64,000 nucleotides of DNA from RH-AL1 sp965277355 (lineage in GTDB: Bacteria > Pseudomonadota > Alphaproteobacteria > Rhizobiales > Beijerinckiaceae): the NCBI GenBank assembly GCA_965277355.1, contig CBDICN010000001.1, forward strand, positions 1 through 64,000, written 5' to 3'. Made by a program: the position numbers and the translations under genes. The notes under the pieces were generated by a model, which was not told the origin of the DNA, did not search any database, and was given only the letters and a program-made list of their open reading frames with translations. This document shows, in pieces, positions 8,659-19,198 of the stretch (positions are counted from its first letter, which is position 1; each line of letters starts with the position of its first letter).

Positions 8659-9138
8659 GCAAACCTGACGAATTCAGCGGTGCCCATTTCGAGTGGCTTG
8701 TGGAAGGTCGATCGCGCAATCAGAAGAGCACTCTTGCGCTCTACAAGCTGGTTGAAGCGCACGAGAACATCATCAGCCGCAACTTGGTGCTTCATCTGCA
8801 GGCGACAACGTTGACGGCTGTCGCCTTCTCCCTCTGGCGCGCCGTGTTCCTGAGCGATTTGACAGGCTTTCCCGGAGATCAGTTGACCGACCTGAAACGC
8901 TTCTTGCAGAGCCTGCTCGCCCACAACTCGATCCTTTACCAGACCGACTATACGACCCGCGAATGGACGTTTGAGTACTATCTCGAGAACGCGTTGTTCA
9001 GATTGCGGCAGGTGCGCGATCTAGGCATCGCCCCCGCGATCGGCGCCGTACAGATTGACGGCACCTTGCCGAAAGAGAGCTGGTCCAACGCGCAAGCCGC
9101 GCTCGACAGCACGATCTCCAGCTTCGCGGAGGCTCTTC

Positions 9139-9158
<20 letters not shown>
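8655..9158 (+). CDS. Conserved-looking protein of unknown function in the lut operon
   Basis: Not recognised. The 167-residue protein is soluble and rich in aromatic residues, with no signal peptide or obvious catalytic motif. It starts inside the stop of the preceding small gene, and its last 20 bases overlap lutB. The Shine-Dalgarno sequence of lutB (GGAGG) lies within its coding sequence. The tight coupling on both sides suggests that the pair is expressed with lutB. A regulatory or toxin-antitoxin role is possible but there is no direct sign of it. Confidence 0.65.
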
Positions 9159-10659
<1,501 letters not shown>

Positions 10660-10690
10660 GGCCGACGCAGGCTCGCCGCAGCGGCCGCGC

Positions 10691-10830
10691 ACCTTCTCCC
10701 GTTCGCGGGAGAAGGTGGCCTCCGCGTCCGCGGAGGTCGGATGAGGGCCGTTGCCGCGAGTCGCGAGTCCCCTCAACCGCCTCGGCTTCGTCTCGGCCCC
10801 TACTCCCGCGAGCGGGAGAAGGGGGATTTC
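10691..10830. repeat. Paired palindromic dispersed repeat, copy B
   Basis: Same architecture as the copy between mrpC and mrpD: outer palindrome CTTCTCCCG-TT-CGCGGGAGAAG, inner TCCGCG-TCCGCGGA and GGTCGGATGAGGG, then an inverted and diverged second copy ending CGCGAGCGGGAGAAGG. It fills the gap between lutB and lutC, and its right end supplies the purine-rich sequence before the lutC start. Confidence 0.85.
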
Positions 10831-10834
10831 AGCC

Positions 10835-11419
10835 TTGACCAGCCGCGACGCGATCCTCGCCGCGATCCGCGCTAACAAGCCGGCGCCGCGGCCTTTGCCC
10901 GACGTGCCGTTGTTCGATGCCGGACGCGGCGACCGGCTGTTCGAGCGCTTCGCCAGCGCCTTCGCGGCGATGGGGGGCACCCTGCTCGAGCCGGACGCCG
11001 ACGATCCGCTGCGCCCGGTCCGCGAGCGGATCGCAGGCCCGGTGGTCTCGATGGTGCCGGAGATCGCCGGCACGCGTGCGCTCGAACCCGGCGCCGCGCC
11101 GGCTTCGCTCGCCGACGTCGACGTCGCGATCGTGCGCGCCGCCTTCGGCGTCGCCGAGACCGGCTCGGTGGCGCTGACCGAGCGCGAACTCGGCATCAAC
11201 ACGCTGGCCTATCTCGCCCAGCACCTCGTCGTGCTGCTCGATCCCGCCGACATCGTCGTCAACCTTCACCACGCCTATCGGCGGCCGGAGTTCGCCGGCG
11301 CCCGCTACACGGTCTTCCACACCGGCCCGTCGGCGACGGCCGACATCGAAGGCGTGCTGATCCATGGCGCGCAGGGCGTGCGCTCGCTGTCGATCCTGCC
11401 GCTCAGCCGCGCCGGCTGA
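10835..11419 (+). CDS. lutC: Lactate utilisation protein C (LUD domain)
   Basis: Third subunit of the LutABC complex, about 194 aa, consisting of one LUD domain. Family motifs seen are VDVAIVRAAFGVAETGSVAL, an extended hydrophobic strand with LVVLLDPADIVVNLHHAY, and GPSATADIEGVLIHGAQG near the C-terminus. TTG at 10835 is the most likely start: the protein then begins LTSRDAILAAIRANKP, as in homologues, with GGGGGA upstream. The in-frame ATG further upstream would put repeat sequence into the protein. Confidence 0.88.
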   Translation: MTSRDAILAAIRANKPAPRPLPDVPLFDAGRGDRLFERFASAFAAMGGTLLEPDADDPLRPVRERIAGPVVSMVPEIAGTRALEPGAAPASLADVDVAIVRAAFGVAETGSVALTERELGINTLAYLAQHLVVLLDPADIVVNLHHAYRRPEFAGARYTVFHTGPSATADIEGVLIHGAQGVRSLSILPLSRAG

Positions 11420-11455
11420 GCCTGCCGCTCAGGCGCGCTGGTCGACCCCCGCGGC

Positions 11456-11956
11456 TCATTGGCGCGTATTGAGCCTGCGGCTCATGCGCGACAGGTAGAT
11501 CGAGACGATCAGCACCAGCGTCAGCATGCCGAGCACGCCGAGCTCGATCATCGCGTGCTGGAACTGCTCGACCGCTTGGCTCTTGCCGAGGTTGGCGACT
11601 TCGACCGTCACGATGAGGATGCGCCGCACCGAGGCGATCAGGCCGACGATGAGAAACGGCTCGACGGCAATTTGGTCCGAAGTGATCGACTGGCGCACCG
11701 TGTGGAGAATCTCGACGAGCATCAGCACGAAGAGAAGCTTGTCGACGATGAGGAAGATGTTGTCGGTCTTGGGCCATTCCCGTGCGACGTCCCACACGCC
11801 GGCGAGCGTGCCCGACAGCAGGAGCAGCGTCGCGAGCACGAGCACCGCGCCGATGCCGATCGTGATCCAGTGCTCGACCTGCGTGAAGATGTGCGCGACC
11901 GTCCGGTTCTGCGCCTCGCCGCGATCCTCTGTGTCGGTGTGTGCCCGCTCGTCCAT
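11456..11956 (-). CDS. PsiE-like membrane protein (phosphate-starvation-inducible family)
   Basis: Membrane protein of 166 aa with four predicted helices: after a charged N-terminus come IGIGAVLVLATLLLL, FLIVDKLLFVLMLVEILHTV, FLIVGLIASVRRILIVTVEV and LGVLGMLTLVLIVSIYLS. The VEILHTVRQS and GLIASVRRIL blocks are typical of PsiE family proteins. The biochemical role of that family is not established. It converges with lutC, with 36 bases between; short GAGCC-TGC-GGCTC inverted repeats occur around the junction and may act as terminators. Confidence 0.75.
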   Translation of the reverse strand: MDERAHTDTEDRGEAQNRTVAHIFTQVEHWITIGIGAVLVLATLLLLSGTLAGVWDVAREWPKTDNIFLIVDKLLFVLMLVEILHTVRQSITSDQIAVEPFLIVGLIASVRRILIVTVEVANLGKSQAVEQFQHAMIELGVLGMLTLVLIVSIYLSRMSRRLNTRQ

Positions 11957-12003
11957 GGGTCCGCTCCGCCCCGCGCCAACGGTGGCCCTTGTAGCACGCG
12001 AGG

Positions 12004-13074
12004 CTAGGCGCGCGCCTCGATGACCATGTTGAACGCCGTCTCGGCCGCCTTGCGGACGTGGCCGAAGCCGCCGTCTCCGATCACCGCGGCGAGCCGTTTG
12101 AACCCGGCCTGGGCGCCGAGCGCGAGGCCGACCGGCTGGGCCAGCGAGGTCGGCACGCAGACCATCGTCGAGCCGGCGTAGGACAGCCGTCCGATCGGGT
12201 TCAAGTTGTCTTCGAGCCGATCGCCGGCCTGGGGCTCGACCACCATCCAGGTGCCGTCCGGCTTCAGGCTCTCGCGGACGTGCCGCGCCGCGCCGACCGG
12301 ATCGCCCATGTCGTGCAGGCAATCGAAGAACGTGACGAGGTCGAGGTCCTTGGCCGGAAAGTCGCTCGCCAGCGCCACCTCGAACGACGTGTTCGCGGCG
12401 ACGCCGTGCTGCTGCGCATGCACTCGCGCCTGCGCGACCGAATCCGGATGGAAATCGTAGCCGACGAAGCGCGCCTGCGGGAACGCCTTGGCCATCATGA
12501 TCGTCGAGTAGCCGTGGCCGCAGCCGACGTCGGCGACGCGGGCGCCTGTTCCCGCCGAAGGATGGCCGAGCTTGTCGACCACGCCGTCGAGGCTCGGCAG
12601 CCAAGAGCTCAGGAGATTGGCGTTGTATGCCGGGCGGAAGAAGCGGCCGGTGGCGCAGAAAAGGCATTGCGCCTGCTCGCCCCAGCCGACGCCACCGCCC
12701 GTCTTGAACGCCGCCTCGACCGGCGCCTGATTCTCGATCATCGCGGCGGCGAGATCGAAGGCGCCTTGCATGAAGTACGGGCTGTCCGGCAGCGCGAAGA
12801 CGTTGGCCTGCTCCTCCGGCAGTTCGAAGGTCCGGCTCTCGCCATGGTAGGCGAGGTAGCCCGACGCCGCCTGCTGCGCCAACCACTCGCGCGCGTAGCG
12901 CTCGGCGATGCCGGCCTTGTCGGCCAGTTCGCGCGCTGTCATCGGCCCGCGCTCGTAGAGCGCCGCGTAGAGCCCGAGCCGGTCGCCGATCCGCACCAGC
13001 GAGACGCTCAGCGCCCCGCCGAGATCGGCCAGCATCTTGTCCATGAACGCGTGCTGCTTCGCGTCGTCCGCCAT
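12004..13074 (-). CDS. SAM-dependent class I methyltransferase with N-terminal winged helix
   Basis: The first 100 residues resemble the dimerisation/winged-helix part of O-methyltransferase-like enzymes (GPMTARELADKAGIAERYAREWL). The catalytic domain contains the SAM-binding motif VADVGCGHGYSTIMMAKAFP, an acidic strand end in FVGYDFHPDS, and VTFFDCLHDMGDP. Its 356 aa and layout match the family of rRNA/small-molecule methyltransferases with an N-terminal HTH that is widespread in alphaproteobacteria. The substrate is unknown. A strong GGAGGAGG precedes the ATG at 13074. Confidence 0.85.
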   Translation of the reverse strand: MADDAKQHAFMDKMLADLGGALSVSLVRIGDRLGLYAALYERGPMTARELADKAGIAERYAREWLAQQAASGYLAYHGESRTFELPEEQANVFALPDSPYFMQGAFDLAAAMIENQAPVEAAFKTGGGVGWGEQAQCLFCATGRFFRPAYNANLLSSWLPSLDGVVDKLGHPSAGTGARVADVGCGHGYSTIMMAKAFPQARFVGYDFHPDSVAQARVHAQQHGVAANTSFEVALASDFPAKDLDLVTFFDCLHDMGDPVGAARHVRESLKPDGTWMVVEPQAGDRLEDNLNPIGRLSYAGSTMVCVPTSLAQPVGLALGAQAGFKRLAAVIGDGGFGHVRKAAETAFNMVIEARA

Positions 13075-13223
13075 GAGCCTCCTCCGGAGCGGCGTCATCA
13101 AAGCACGGAGCGCAGCGTCGAGATAGCTCCGCGAACGGCTCTGCGCTGCGCGCGTCGAAAAGACGGCGCGAGAAGTGTTCGTGTCCCTAAGCGCGCTGCC
13201 GCGTCGCGGACCCAGGCGTCCGC

Positions 13224-13715
13224 TCAGCGAAAGAAGACGTAAGTCGCGGTGTAGGCGACGCGCTCGGCCTCGCCGGCGCGGGAGCATGCGCGTTTCGGGC
13301 TGGCTCCGCCGGCGGTGTCGAGGCGCTGGACGTAGCGGACTCCGGCGAACGCGCCGGCGCCGCTCGCGGTGGCGGAGAGCAGCAGCCAAGGCACCGCGTC
13401 GGCCTTCGGCGAGGGCACGGACGCCACGAGCTTGCCGACAACCCTGGAACCGTCGGTCGCCTGCCACGTCGGCCCGGCGAAATGGTGCGCGAACGGCGTG
13501 TTGCCGGCCGTCGTCAACTCGGCCTCGGGTGCCTTGAAGGCCCAGCTCAAGGCGCCATCCTTCATGGCGCAAACGTAGTCCTGGGTGCCGCGCGCGGGAT
13601 AGCGCCCAACCTCGACGCTGCCTTGCGGGGGCGCCAGGCGCGGGATGGGCTGTGCCGCCGCGGCAGCCGAAAGCATATTCGCGACCAGCGCGAGAATTGC
13701 CGCACTCCGTGTCAT
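13224..13715 (-). CDS. DUF3455 exported protein
   Basis: Protein of 163 aa with an N-terminal signal peptide (hydrophobic stretch followed by AAAAAQP at about residues 16-23). The body carries FAHHFAGPTWQATDGSRVVG and GAGAFAGVRYVQRLDTAGG, which are diagnostic for DUF3455. Predicted to be periplasmic or surface-associated; function unknown. It stands alone, between the methyltransferase and nadC. Confidence 0.8.
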   Translation of the reverse strand: MTRSAAILALVANMLSAAAAAQPIPRLAPPQGSVEVGRYPARGTQDYVCAMKDGALSWAFKAPEAELTTAGNTPFAHHFAGPTWQATDGSRVVGKLVASVPSPKADAVPWLLLSATASGAGAFAGVRYVQRLDTAGGASPKRACSRAGEAERVAYTATYVFFR

Positions 13716-13740
13716 CGAGCCTCCAAAGTCCAGGGCCGAT

Positions 13741-14598
13741 TCAAGTCGGCTCGAAATCCAACCCCAGGTCCAGCACCGGCGCGCTGTGGGTCAGCCATCC
13801 GACCGAGATAAGGTCGACGCCGGCCTCGGCGATCGCCGGTGCGGTCTGCGGCGTGATCCTGCCGGAGGCTTCGGTGATCGCGCGCCCGGCGATCATCGCG
13901 ACGGCCTCGCGCAGCGTCGCGGGCGCCATGTTGTCGAGCAGCACCGCGTCGGCGCCGATCGCGAGCGCCTCCTCGAGTTGCGCCAGCGTGTCGACCTCGA
14001 CCTCGATCTTGACAAGATGGCCGACGCCGGCGCGCGCGCGTTCGATGGCCGGGCGGATGCCGCCGGCGACGGCGATGTGGTTGTCCTTGATCAGCACCGC
14101 GTCGTCGAGGCCGAAGCGATGATTGCCGCCGCCGCCGACGCGCACCGCGTATTTCTCGATCGCGCGCAGGCCCGGCATCGTCTTGCGGGTGTCGACGATG
14201 GTCGCCTTGGTATGCGCCACAGAGGCGACGATGGCGGCCGTCACCGTGGCGATGCCGGACAGGTGGCACAAGAAGTTGAGGGCGGTTCGCTCGCCTGTGA
14301 GCAGCGCGCGCGCCGGCCCCTCGACGAGGCCGACGATGTCGCCGGGCGCCACCGCGCTGCCGTCCGGCCGCTCGACGGTCAGCGTGGCCGCCGGGTCCAT
14401 CAGAGTGAAGGCGAGCCGCGCCAGGTCGAGGCCCGCCACGACGCCGGGTTGTCGCGCGCGGATCGTCATGCGGGCGCGGGCGTCGGCCGGCACGATCGTG
14501 TCGGTGGTGAGGTCCCCGGCGCGGCCGAGATCCTCCTGCAAGGCCGCCCGGACGAGGGGTTCGAGCATGATCGCGGGAAGGGCTGGGACGGACCTCAT
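13741..14598 (-). CDS. nadC: Nicotinate-nucleotide pyrophosphorylase (carboxylating)
   Basis: Converts quinolinate and PRPP to nicotinate mononucleotide, the third step of de novo NAD synthesis. Motifs seen include TLNFLCHLSG-type ALNFLCHLSGIATVT, DTRKTMPGLRAIEKYAV with the conserved Arg/Lys, GGGGNHRFGLDDAVLIKDNH, and the C-terminal EASGRI plus VDLISVGWLTHSAP. I place the start at the ATG at 14598; a second ATG at 14568 (MLEPLVRAAL) is equally possible, since neither has a clear Shine-Dalgarno sequence. It is the last gene of nadA-nadB-nadC and is separated from nadB by an inverted repeat. Confidence 0.9.
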   Translation of the reverse strand: MRSVPALPAIMLEPLVRAALQEDLGRAGDLTTDTIVPADARARMTIRARQPGVVAGLDLARLAFTLMDPAATLTVERPDGSAVAPGDIVGLVEGPARALLTGERTALNFLCHLSGIATVTAAIVASVAHTKATIVDTRKTMPGLRAIEKYAVRVGGGGNHRFGLDDAVLIKDNHIAVAGGIRPAIERARAGVGHLVKIEVEVDTLAQLEEALAIGADAVLLDNMAPATLREAVAMIAGRAITEASGRITPQTAPAIAEAGVDLISVGWLTHSAPVLDLGLDFEPT

Positions 14599-14602
14599 CG
14601 CG

Positions 14603-14731
14603 CCGTCATTCCGGCCGGAGCGGAGCGGAGAGCCGGAACCGGAGTGCTCCGGCGTTCGGCCGATATCGCGCCAACGGTCATCGTGGGAGCACGCCGGTTC
14701 CGGGTTCGCCTGCGGCGCCCCGGAATGACGG
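14603..14731. repeat. Inverted repeat element in the nadB-nadC gap
   Basis: Perfect 11-bp terminal inverted repeats CCGTCATTCCG (14603-14613) and CGGAATGACGG (14721-14731) bound an element with further internal symmetry (CGGAACCGGAGTGCTCCGG and GGTTCCGGGTTCG). This is a second dispersed-repeat class, distinct from the CTTCTCCCGC type. It lies immediately upstream of the nadC start. Confidence 0.75.
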
Positions 14732-14740
14732 AGGCAAACA

Positions 14741-16293
14741 TCACGCCGGCACGCGCGCGGTGGCGTGCTCTGCCATGCGCAGCGCATCCGCCATGGTGAC
14801 CCGCCGCGAGCGGGCCTGCCAGGGATCGACCTCGTCCCAATCGATGCGGAAATGACCTCCGCGGCTCTCGCGCCGGTCGAGCGCGGCGACGGCGATCAGC
14901 AGCCCGACGAGCGCCGGATCGCTCGCCGCGCTCACGCCCCGCGCCAGCGGCAGCAGCGCCTCGATGCCGGCGAGAAGACGTTCGCGGTCGCGCAGCACGC
15001 CGACGGTGGCGGACACGATCTTGCGTAACGACGCGGGATCGGGTGCTTGCGGCAGCGTCGGCGTCGCGAGAGCGCGGGCGCGGCGTGACACGACGGCCGC
15101 GACGCTGGCAGCGACCGCCCTGGCGCAGACCATCGCCTCGAGCAAGGAGTTCGACGCCAGCCGGTTGGCGCCGTGGAGGCCGGTGCGGGCCACCTCGCCG
15201 CAGGCCCATAGGCCCTCGACGGAGCTGCGGCCTTGGGAGTCCACCAAGATGCCGCCCATGTGGTAGTGCTCGACGGTGCGCACCGGAATCGGCTCGCGGT
15301 CGGGATCGATCCCGTGGGCGTGGCAGGCGGCGGCGATCGTCGGGAAGCGCGCCGCGAAGCCGGCCGGGATCAGCCCGCGGGTGTCGAGATAGGTGAGGTG
15401 GCCGGCCTGATGCTCGCCCCAGATGGCGCGGGCGACGACATCGCGCGGGGCGAGTTCGCGGCCCGGCACGTCGGCCATGAAACGGCGCCCCGTCTCGTCG
15501 ACGAGCGGGGCGCCCTCGCCGCGCACCGCCTCGCTGATGAGCGCGAGCGGCGTGCCCGGCGCGTCGATCGCGGTCGGGTGGAACTGCACGAACTCAAGGT
15601 CGGCCAGCACCGCCCCGGCGCGCGCGGCGAGCGCGAGCCCCATGCCGAAACAGCCGGATGGATTGGTGCTCTGGGTGAAGAGGCCGCCGATGCCGCCAGT
15701 GGCGATCACGACGCGATCGCTCGGCAGCACGAGCGGCGTGTCGCCGGATCTTTCGGATCTTCTGCCGGCGAGGACGCCGACGACGCGGTCGTCGCTCATC
15801 AGCAGGCGCCGCGCGGCGACGCCTTCGAGTACCGTGATCGAGGGGCAGGCGCGCACGGCCGCGACGACGGCACGCATGATCTCGCGTCCGGTGGCGTCGC
15901 CTTCGGCATGGACGATGCGGCGGCGGCTGTGCGCCGCCTCGAGGCCGAGCTTCAGCGCACCGCCGGCGTCGCGGTCGAACCGGGTGCCGATCAAGATGAG
16001 ATGAGCGATTGCGGCCGGCGCTTCGGCGAGGATGCTCGCGACGGCCGCCGTGTCGCAGAGTCCCGCGCCGGCCGCGAGCGTGTCGGCGACGTGGAGCGCC
16101 GCCTCGTCGTCGGCGCCGACGCTGGCCGCGACGCCGCCTTGCGCCCAAGCGCTCGAGGCCTCGAAGCCGAGCGCGGCGGGCGACAGCACGACGACCGGGG
16201 AGGGCGCGAGGTGCAAGGCCGTCATCAGCCCGGCGAGGCCGGCGCCGACGACGATCGGCCGGCCGGCGAGCCGGGCCACGTCCACGGGGGCGC

Positions 16294-16297
<4 letters not shown>
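14741..16297 (-). CDS. nadB: L-aspartate oxidase
   Basis: Flavoprotein that oxidises L-aspartate to iminoaspartate, the first step of de novo NAD synthesis. The FAD-binding motif is VVGAGLAGLMTALHL at the N-terminus. Catalytic-domain signatures are SSAWAQGGVAAS, ATGGIGGLFTQSTNP, QFHPTAI, and EHYHMGGILVDSQGRSS followed by CGEVARTGLHGANRLASNS. The start is GTG at 16297, overlapping the nadA stop as GTGA. At about 518 aa it is a normal family length. Operon position between nadA and nadC agrees with the pathway. Confidence 0.94.
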
Positions 16298-17286
<989 letters not shown>

Positions 17287-17292
17287 GGATTA

Positions 17293-17307
17293 TACTCCAA
17301 ACGAGCA
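17293..17307 (-). promoter_or_regulatory. Candidate NadQ operator upstream of nadA
   Basis: TACTCCAAACGAGCA reads as the near-palindrome TACTC-N5-GAG(C/T)A, directly before nadA. NadQ, encoded just upstream, is known in alphaproteobacteria to control nadABC. The exact consensus was not checked here. A perfect 8-bp stem CCGCCCGC/GCGGGCGG (17311-17318 with 17327-17334) lies next to it. Confidence 0.5.
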
Positions 17308-17399
17308 TTACCGCCCGCTAAATCTGGCGGGCGGTTGTGATTTCGTCAAGAGGGCGTCATCGAATCCGGCAATGCCAACTATCCGCCGAAAGACGCGCC

Positions 17400-18335
17400 T
17401 CAAGTCCCCGCCAGCGGCAGCTTGCTGCCGACGACGGCGCGAGCGGCAAGCACGGCGCCGCGGAAGCGGACGAGCTTCGCCGGGCGTCCGCCGGTGTCGG
17501 TCGCCATCGCGCCGGTGTCCTCGACCAGCTGCTGCTGCTCGATGAGACGCCGGAAATTCTGCTTGTGCAGCCGGCGCCCGGCGAGTGCCTCGACGCTGCG
17601 CTGCAGCTGCAGCAGGGTGAACGTCGCGGGCAGCAGCTCGAAGACGACCGGCCGATACTTGATCTTGGCGCGCAACCGCGCGATCGCGGTGGCGAGGATG
17701 CGGCGATGGTCACCCGTCATCCGGCGCCCGAGCGAGAGGGTATCGCCGCCACGCTCGGGGATCAGTCCGGCCTCGAACAGAAGCTCGTAGCGCTGCAGTA
17801 CGAGCTCCTCGTTCCAGCCGTAAGGCTCGAGGCCGAACGCGATCGCGCAGCGCTGCGCGCGAGCCCGGCCGGTGACGCGGTCCGGCGCGGCCTCGACCCA
17901 GGCCCGCAGCGCCGCGCGCAGCGACTCGTCGCAGGGAGCCGCACCCTGGCGGCGATCCTCCCAAGGGAAGAACGCGTACCAGTCGAGCCACTTTGCATCG
18001 CCTTCGCCCGGCGCCGTCGTCTGCTCGCGGGTGAGGCCGAGATAGCTGATCGACACCATCCGCTGGTTGCTGTCGCCGCCGCGGTCCCGGTCGGCGAAGG
18101 TGTAGAGTTGCTCGACGTAGCCGATCGGGTGGCGGGTCTGCTGCTCGACCCAGTCGCGCAGCCCGGACTGCAGCGAGCGGTGCGCCAACTCGAACGGGCC
18201 GGACGGGAGGCCGCGGCCGCCGATCGTCAGGACGCGGGGCTGCTCGTCGTGCACGGCGACGAGCACCGCGATGAGGTTGACGGCGAGCGCCTCCGCGACG
18301 TTCGGTGCGATCGCGACATCGGCTTCGGTGCGCAT
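17400..18335 (-). CDS. nadQ: NadQ-type regulator of NAD metabolism (Nudix-like plus winged helix)
   Basis: The 311-residue protein starts with a Nudix-like fold used as ligand sensor (NLIAVLVAVHDEQPRVLTIG, then PFELAHRSLQSGLRDWVEQQT and YVEQLYTFADRDR). The C-terminal third is a winged helix (VVFELLPATFTLLQLQRSVE, NFRRLIEQQQLVEDTG, GGRPAKLVRFR). The catalytic Nudix box GX5EX7REUXEEXGU is not intact, which fits a regulator. Location upstream of nadA on the same strand supports the NadQ assignment. Family knowledge: repressor of de novo NAD synthesis. Confidence 0.85.
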   Translation of the reverse strand: MRTEADVAIAPNVAEALAVNLIAVLVAVHDEQPRVLTIGGRGLPSGPFELAHRSLQSGLRDWVEQQTRHPIGYVEQLYTFADRDRGGDSNQRMVSISYLGLTREQTTAPGEGDAKWLDWYAFFPWEDRRQGAAPCDESLRAALRAWVEAAPDRVTGRARAQRCAIAFGLEPYGWNEELVLQRYELLFEAGLIPERGGDTLSLGRRMTGDHRRILATAIARLRAKIKYRPVVFELLPATFTLLQLQRSVEALAGRRLHKQNFRRLIEQQQLVEDTGAMATDTGGRPAKLVRFRGAVLAARAVVGSKLPLAGT

Positions 18336-18384
18336 GGCGCGAAGGTGCGGACGCCGCCTCTTCGGTCAAGCCCGTCGAGCGCCG

Positions 18385-19041
18385 CTATTCACTCTTTTTT
18401 TGGCAGAACAAACTCGGGTCCTTGCCGCCATTTCCGCTTGTCTGCAACGCCTCGACGCAGGGACCTGGCGGGTTCGCGATGATTGCCGCGGCGGGCTGCG
18501 GAAGGAAATCCGGCGCGGGACGCGCCGGCTCGCTCGTGGTGACGACCTCCGCCGTTACATAGCCCGGCTTGCCGCCCTCGTAGGACACCTCGCACCAGCC
18601 GTTGGAGCAGCCGAGGATGCTCAAGACCTGGCCCTGGGTCACTTCATCGATGACCATGTAATGCAATCCTGGGCCTTCGTACATGAACGTGTCCCAGGAC
18701 GTCTGCCCCGGCCCGGGCGCGAGGGCGCGGCTGGCGTGCTGGGGAGGTGCCGGCTGATCGGCCGTCGGCTCTCCGGCCGGCGTGCTCCCGACGACGGGGA
18801 CCGATTGCGGCTGTGCGCCCGGAGATGTCTCTCCAGGCGACGCTTGACCGCTCGAGGGAGCGCCTTGCGCGGCGGGCACGGGGGGCGGCGCGGCAGGCGT
18901 TTGTTTGGCCGAGCCGTCGGGTGGCGACGGCTGAGCGATGCAGGGGGCGCCGAGGCCGACCACGAACGTCACCGCAGCTAGAACGATAATTCGGGGAGGA
19001 CGTCCCAAACGGGGACGGGTCGGCTCGGACGAGAGCATCAT
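18385..19041 (-). CDS. Exported SH3-domain (SH3b) protein
   Basis: Protein of 218 aa. A basic N-terminus and hydrophobic segment (IIVLAAVTFVVGLGAPCIAQ) form a signal peptide. Residues about 37-105 are proline-, alanine- and glutamine-rich. A bacterial SH3 domain follows (YEGPGLHYMVIDEVTQGQ, then GCSNGWCEVSYEGGKPGYV), with two cysteines positioned for a disulfide. Likely a periplasmic or cell-wall-associated protein. AAAGGGA lies 6 bases before its ATG. It is divergent from pufL, and the operator-like palindromes upstream of pufL begin only 34 bases from its start, so it may be co-regulated. Confidence 0.75.
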   Translation of the reverse strand: MMLSSEPTRPRLGRPPRIIVLAAVTFVVGLGAPCIAQPSPPDGSAKQTPAAPPPVPAAQGAPSSGQASPGETSPGAQPQSVPVVGSTPAGEPTADQPAPPQHASRALAPGPGQTSWDTFMYEGPGLHYMVIDEVTQGQVLSILGCSNGWCEVSYEGGKPGYVTAEVVTTSEPARPAPDFLPQPAAAIIANPPGPCVEALQTSGNGGKDPSLFCQKKSE

Positions 19042-19074
19042 CGCAATCCCTTTCTGTGGCGCATTGCCGCTTAC

Positions 19075-19118
19075 TGTAAACGTTGATTGACGACTCGTTT
19101 TGTCAGATTAGATTGACA
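19075..19118 (+). promoter_or_regulatory. puf operon promoter with tandem PpsR/CrtJ-type operators
   Basis: A perfect TGT-N12-ACA (TGTCAGATTAGATTGACA) lies at 19101-19118. A near-perfect copy (TGTAAACGTTGATTGACG, last base differing) lies at 19075-19092, exactly 8 bp away. A -35-like TTGACG at 19087-19092 and a -10-like TAGATT at 19109-19114 (16-bp spacing) sit inside the two boxes. Established knowledge: CrtJ/PpsR binds cooperatively to two such palindromes covering the -35 and -10 regions of target promoters. The inferred leader to the pufL ATG is about 78 bases. Confidence 0.72.
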
Positions 19119-19198
19119 CTCGCAACCGATGGGGTGCCGAGCGGTGCGGCGTCAAAAGCCCGCACGGTGCCCCCAGCGTTTCACCGGAGACGACCGCG

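Noticed and set aside
19042..19198. Searched for pufB/pufA (light-harvesting 1) genes before pufL
   Set aside because: The 157-base gap has no frame of suitable length and composition. Other gaps around the operon were also checked with no sign of small antenna proteins.
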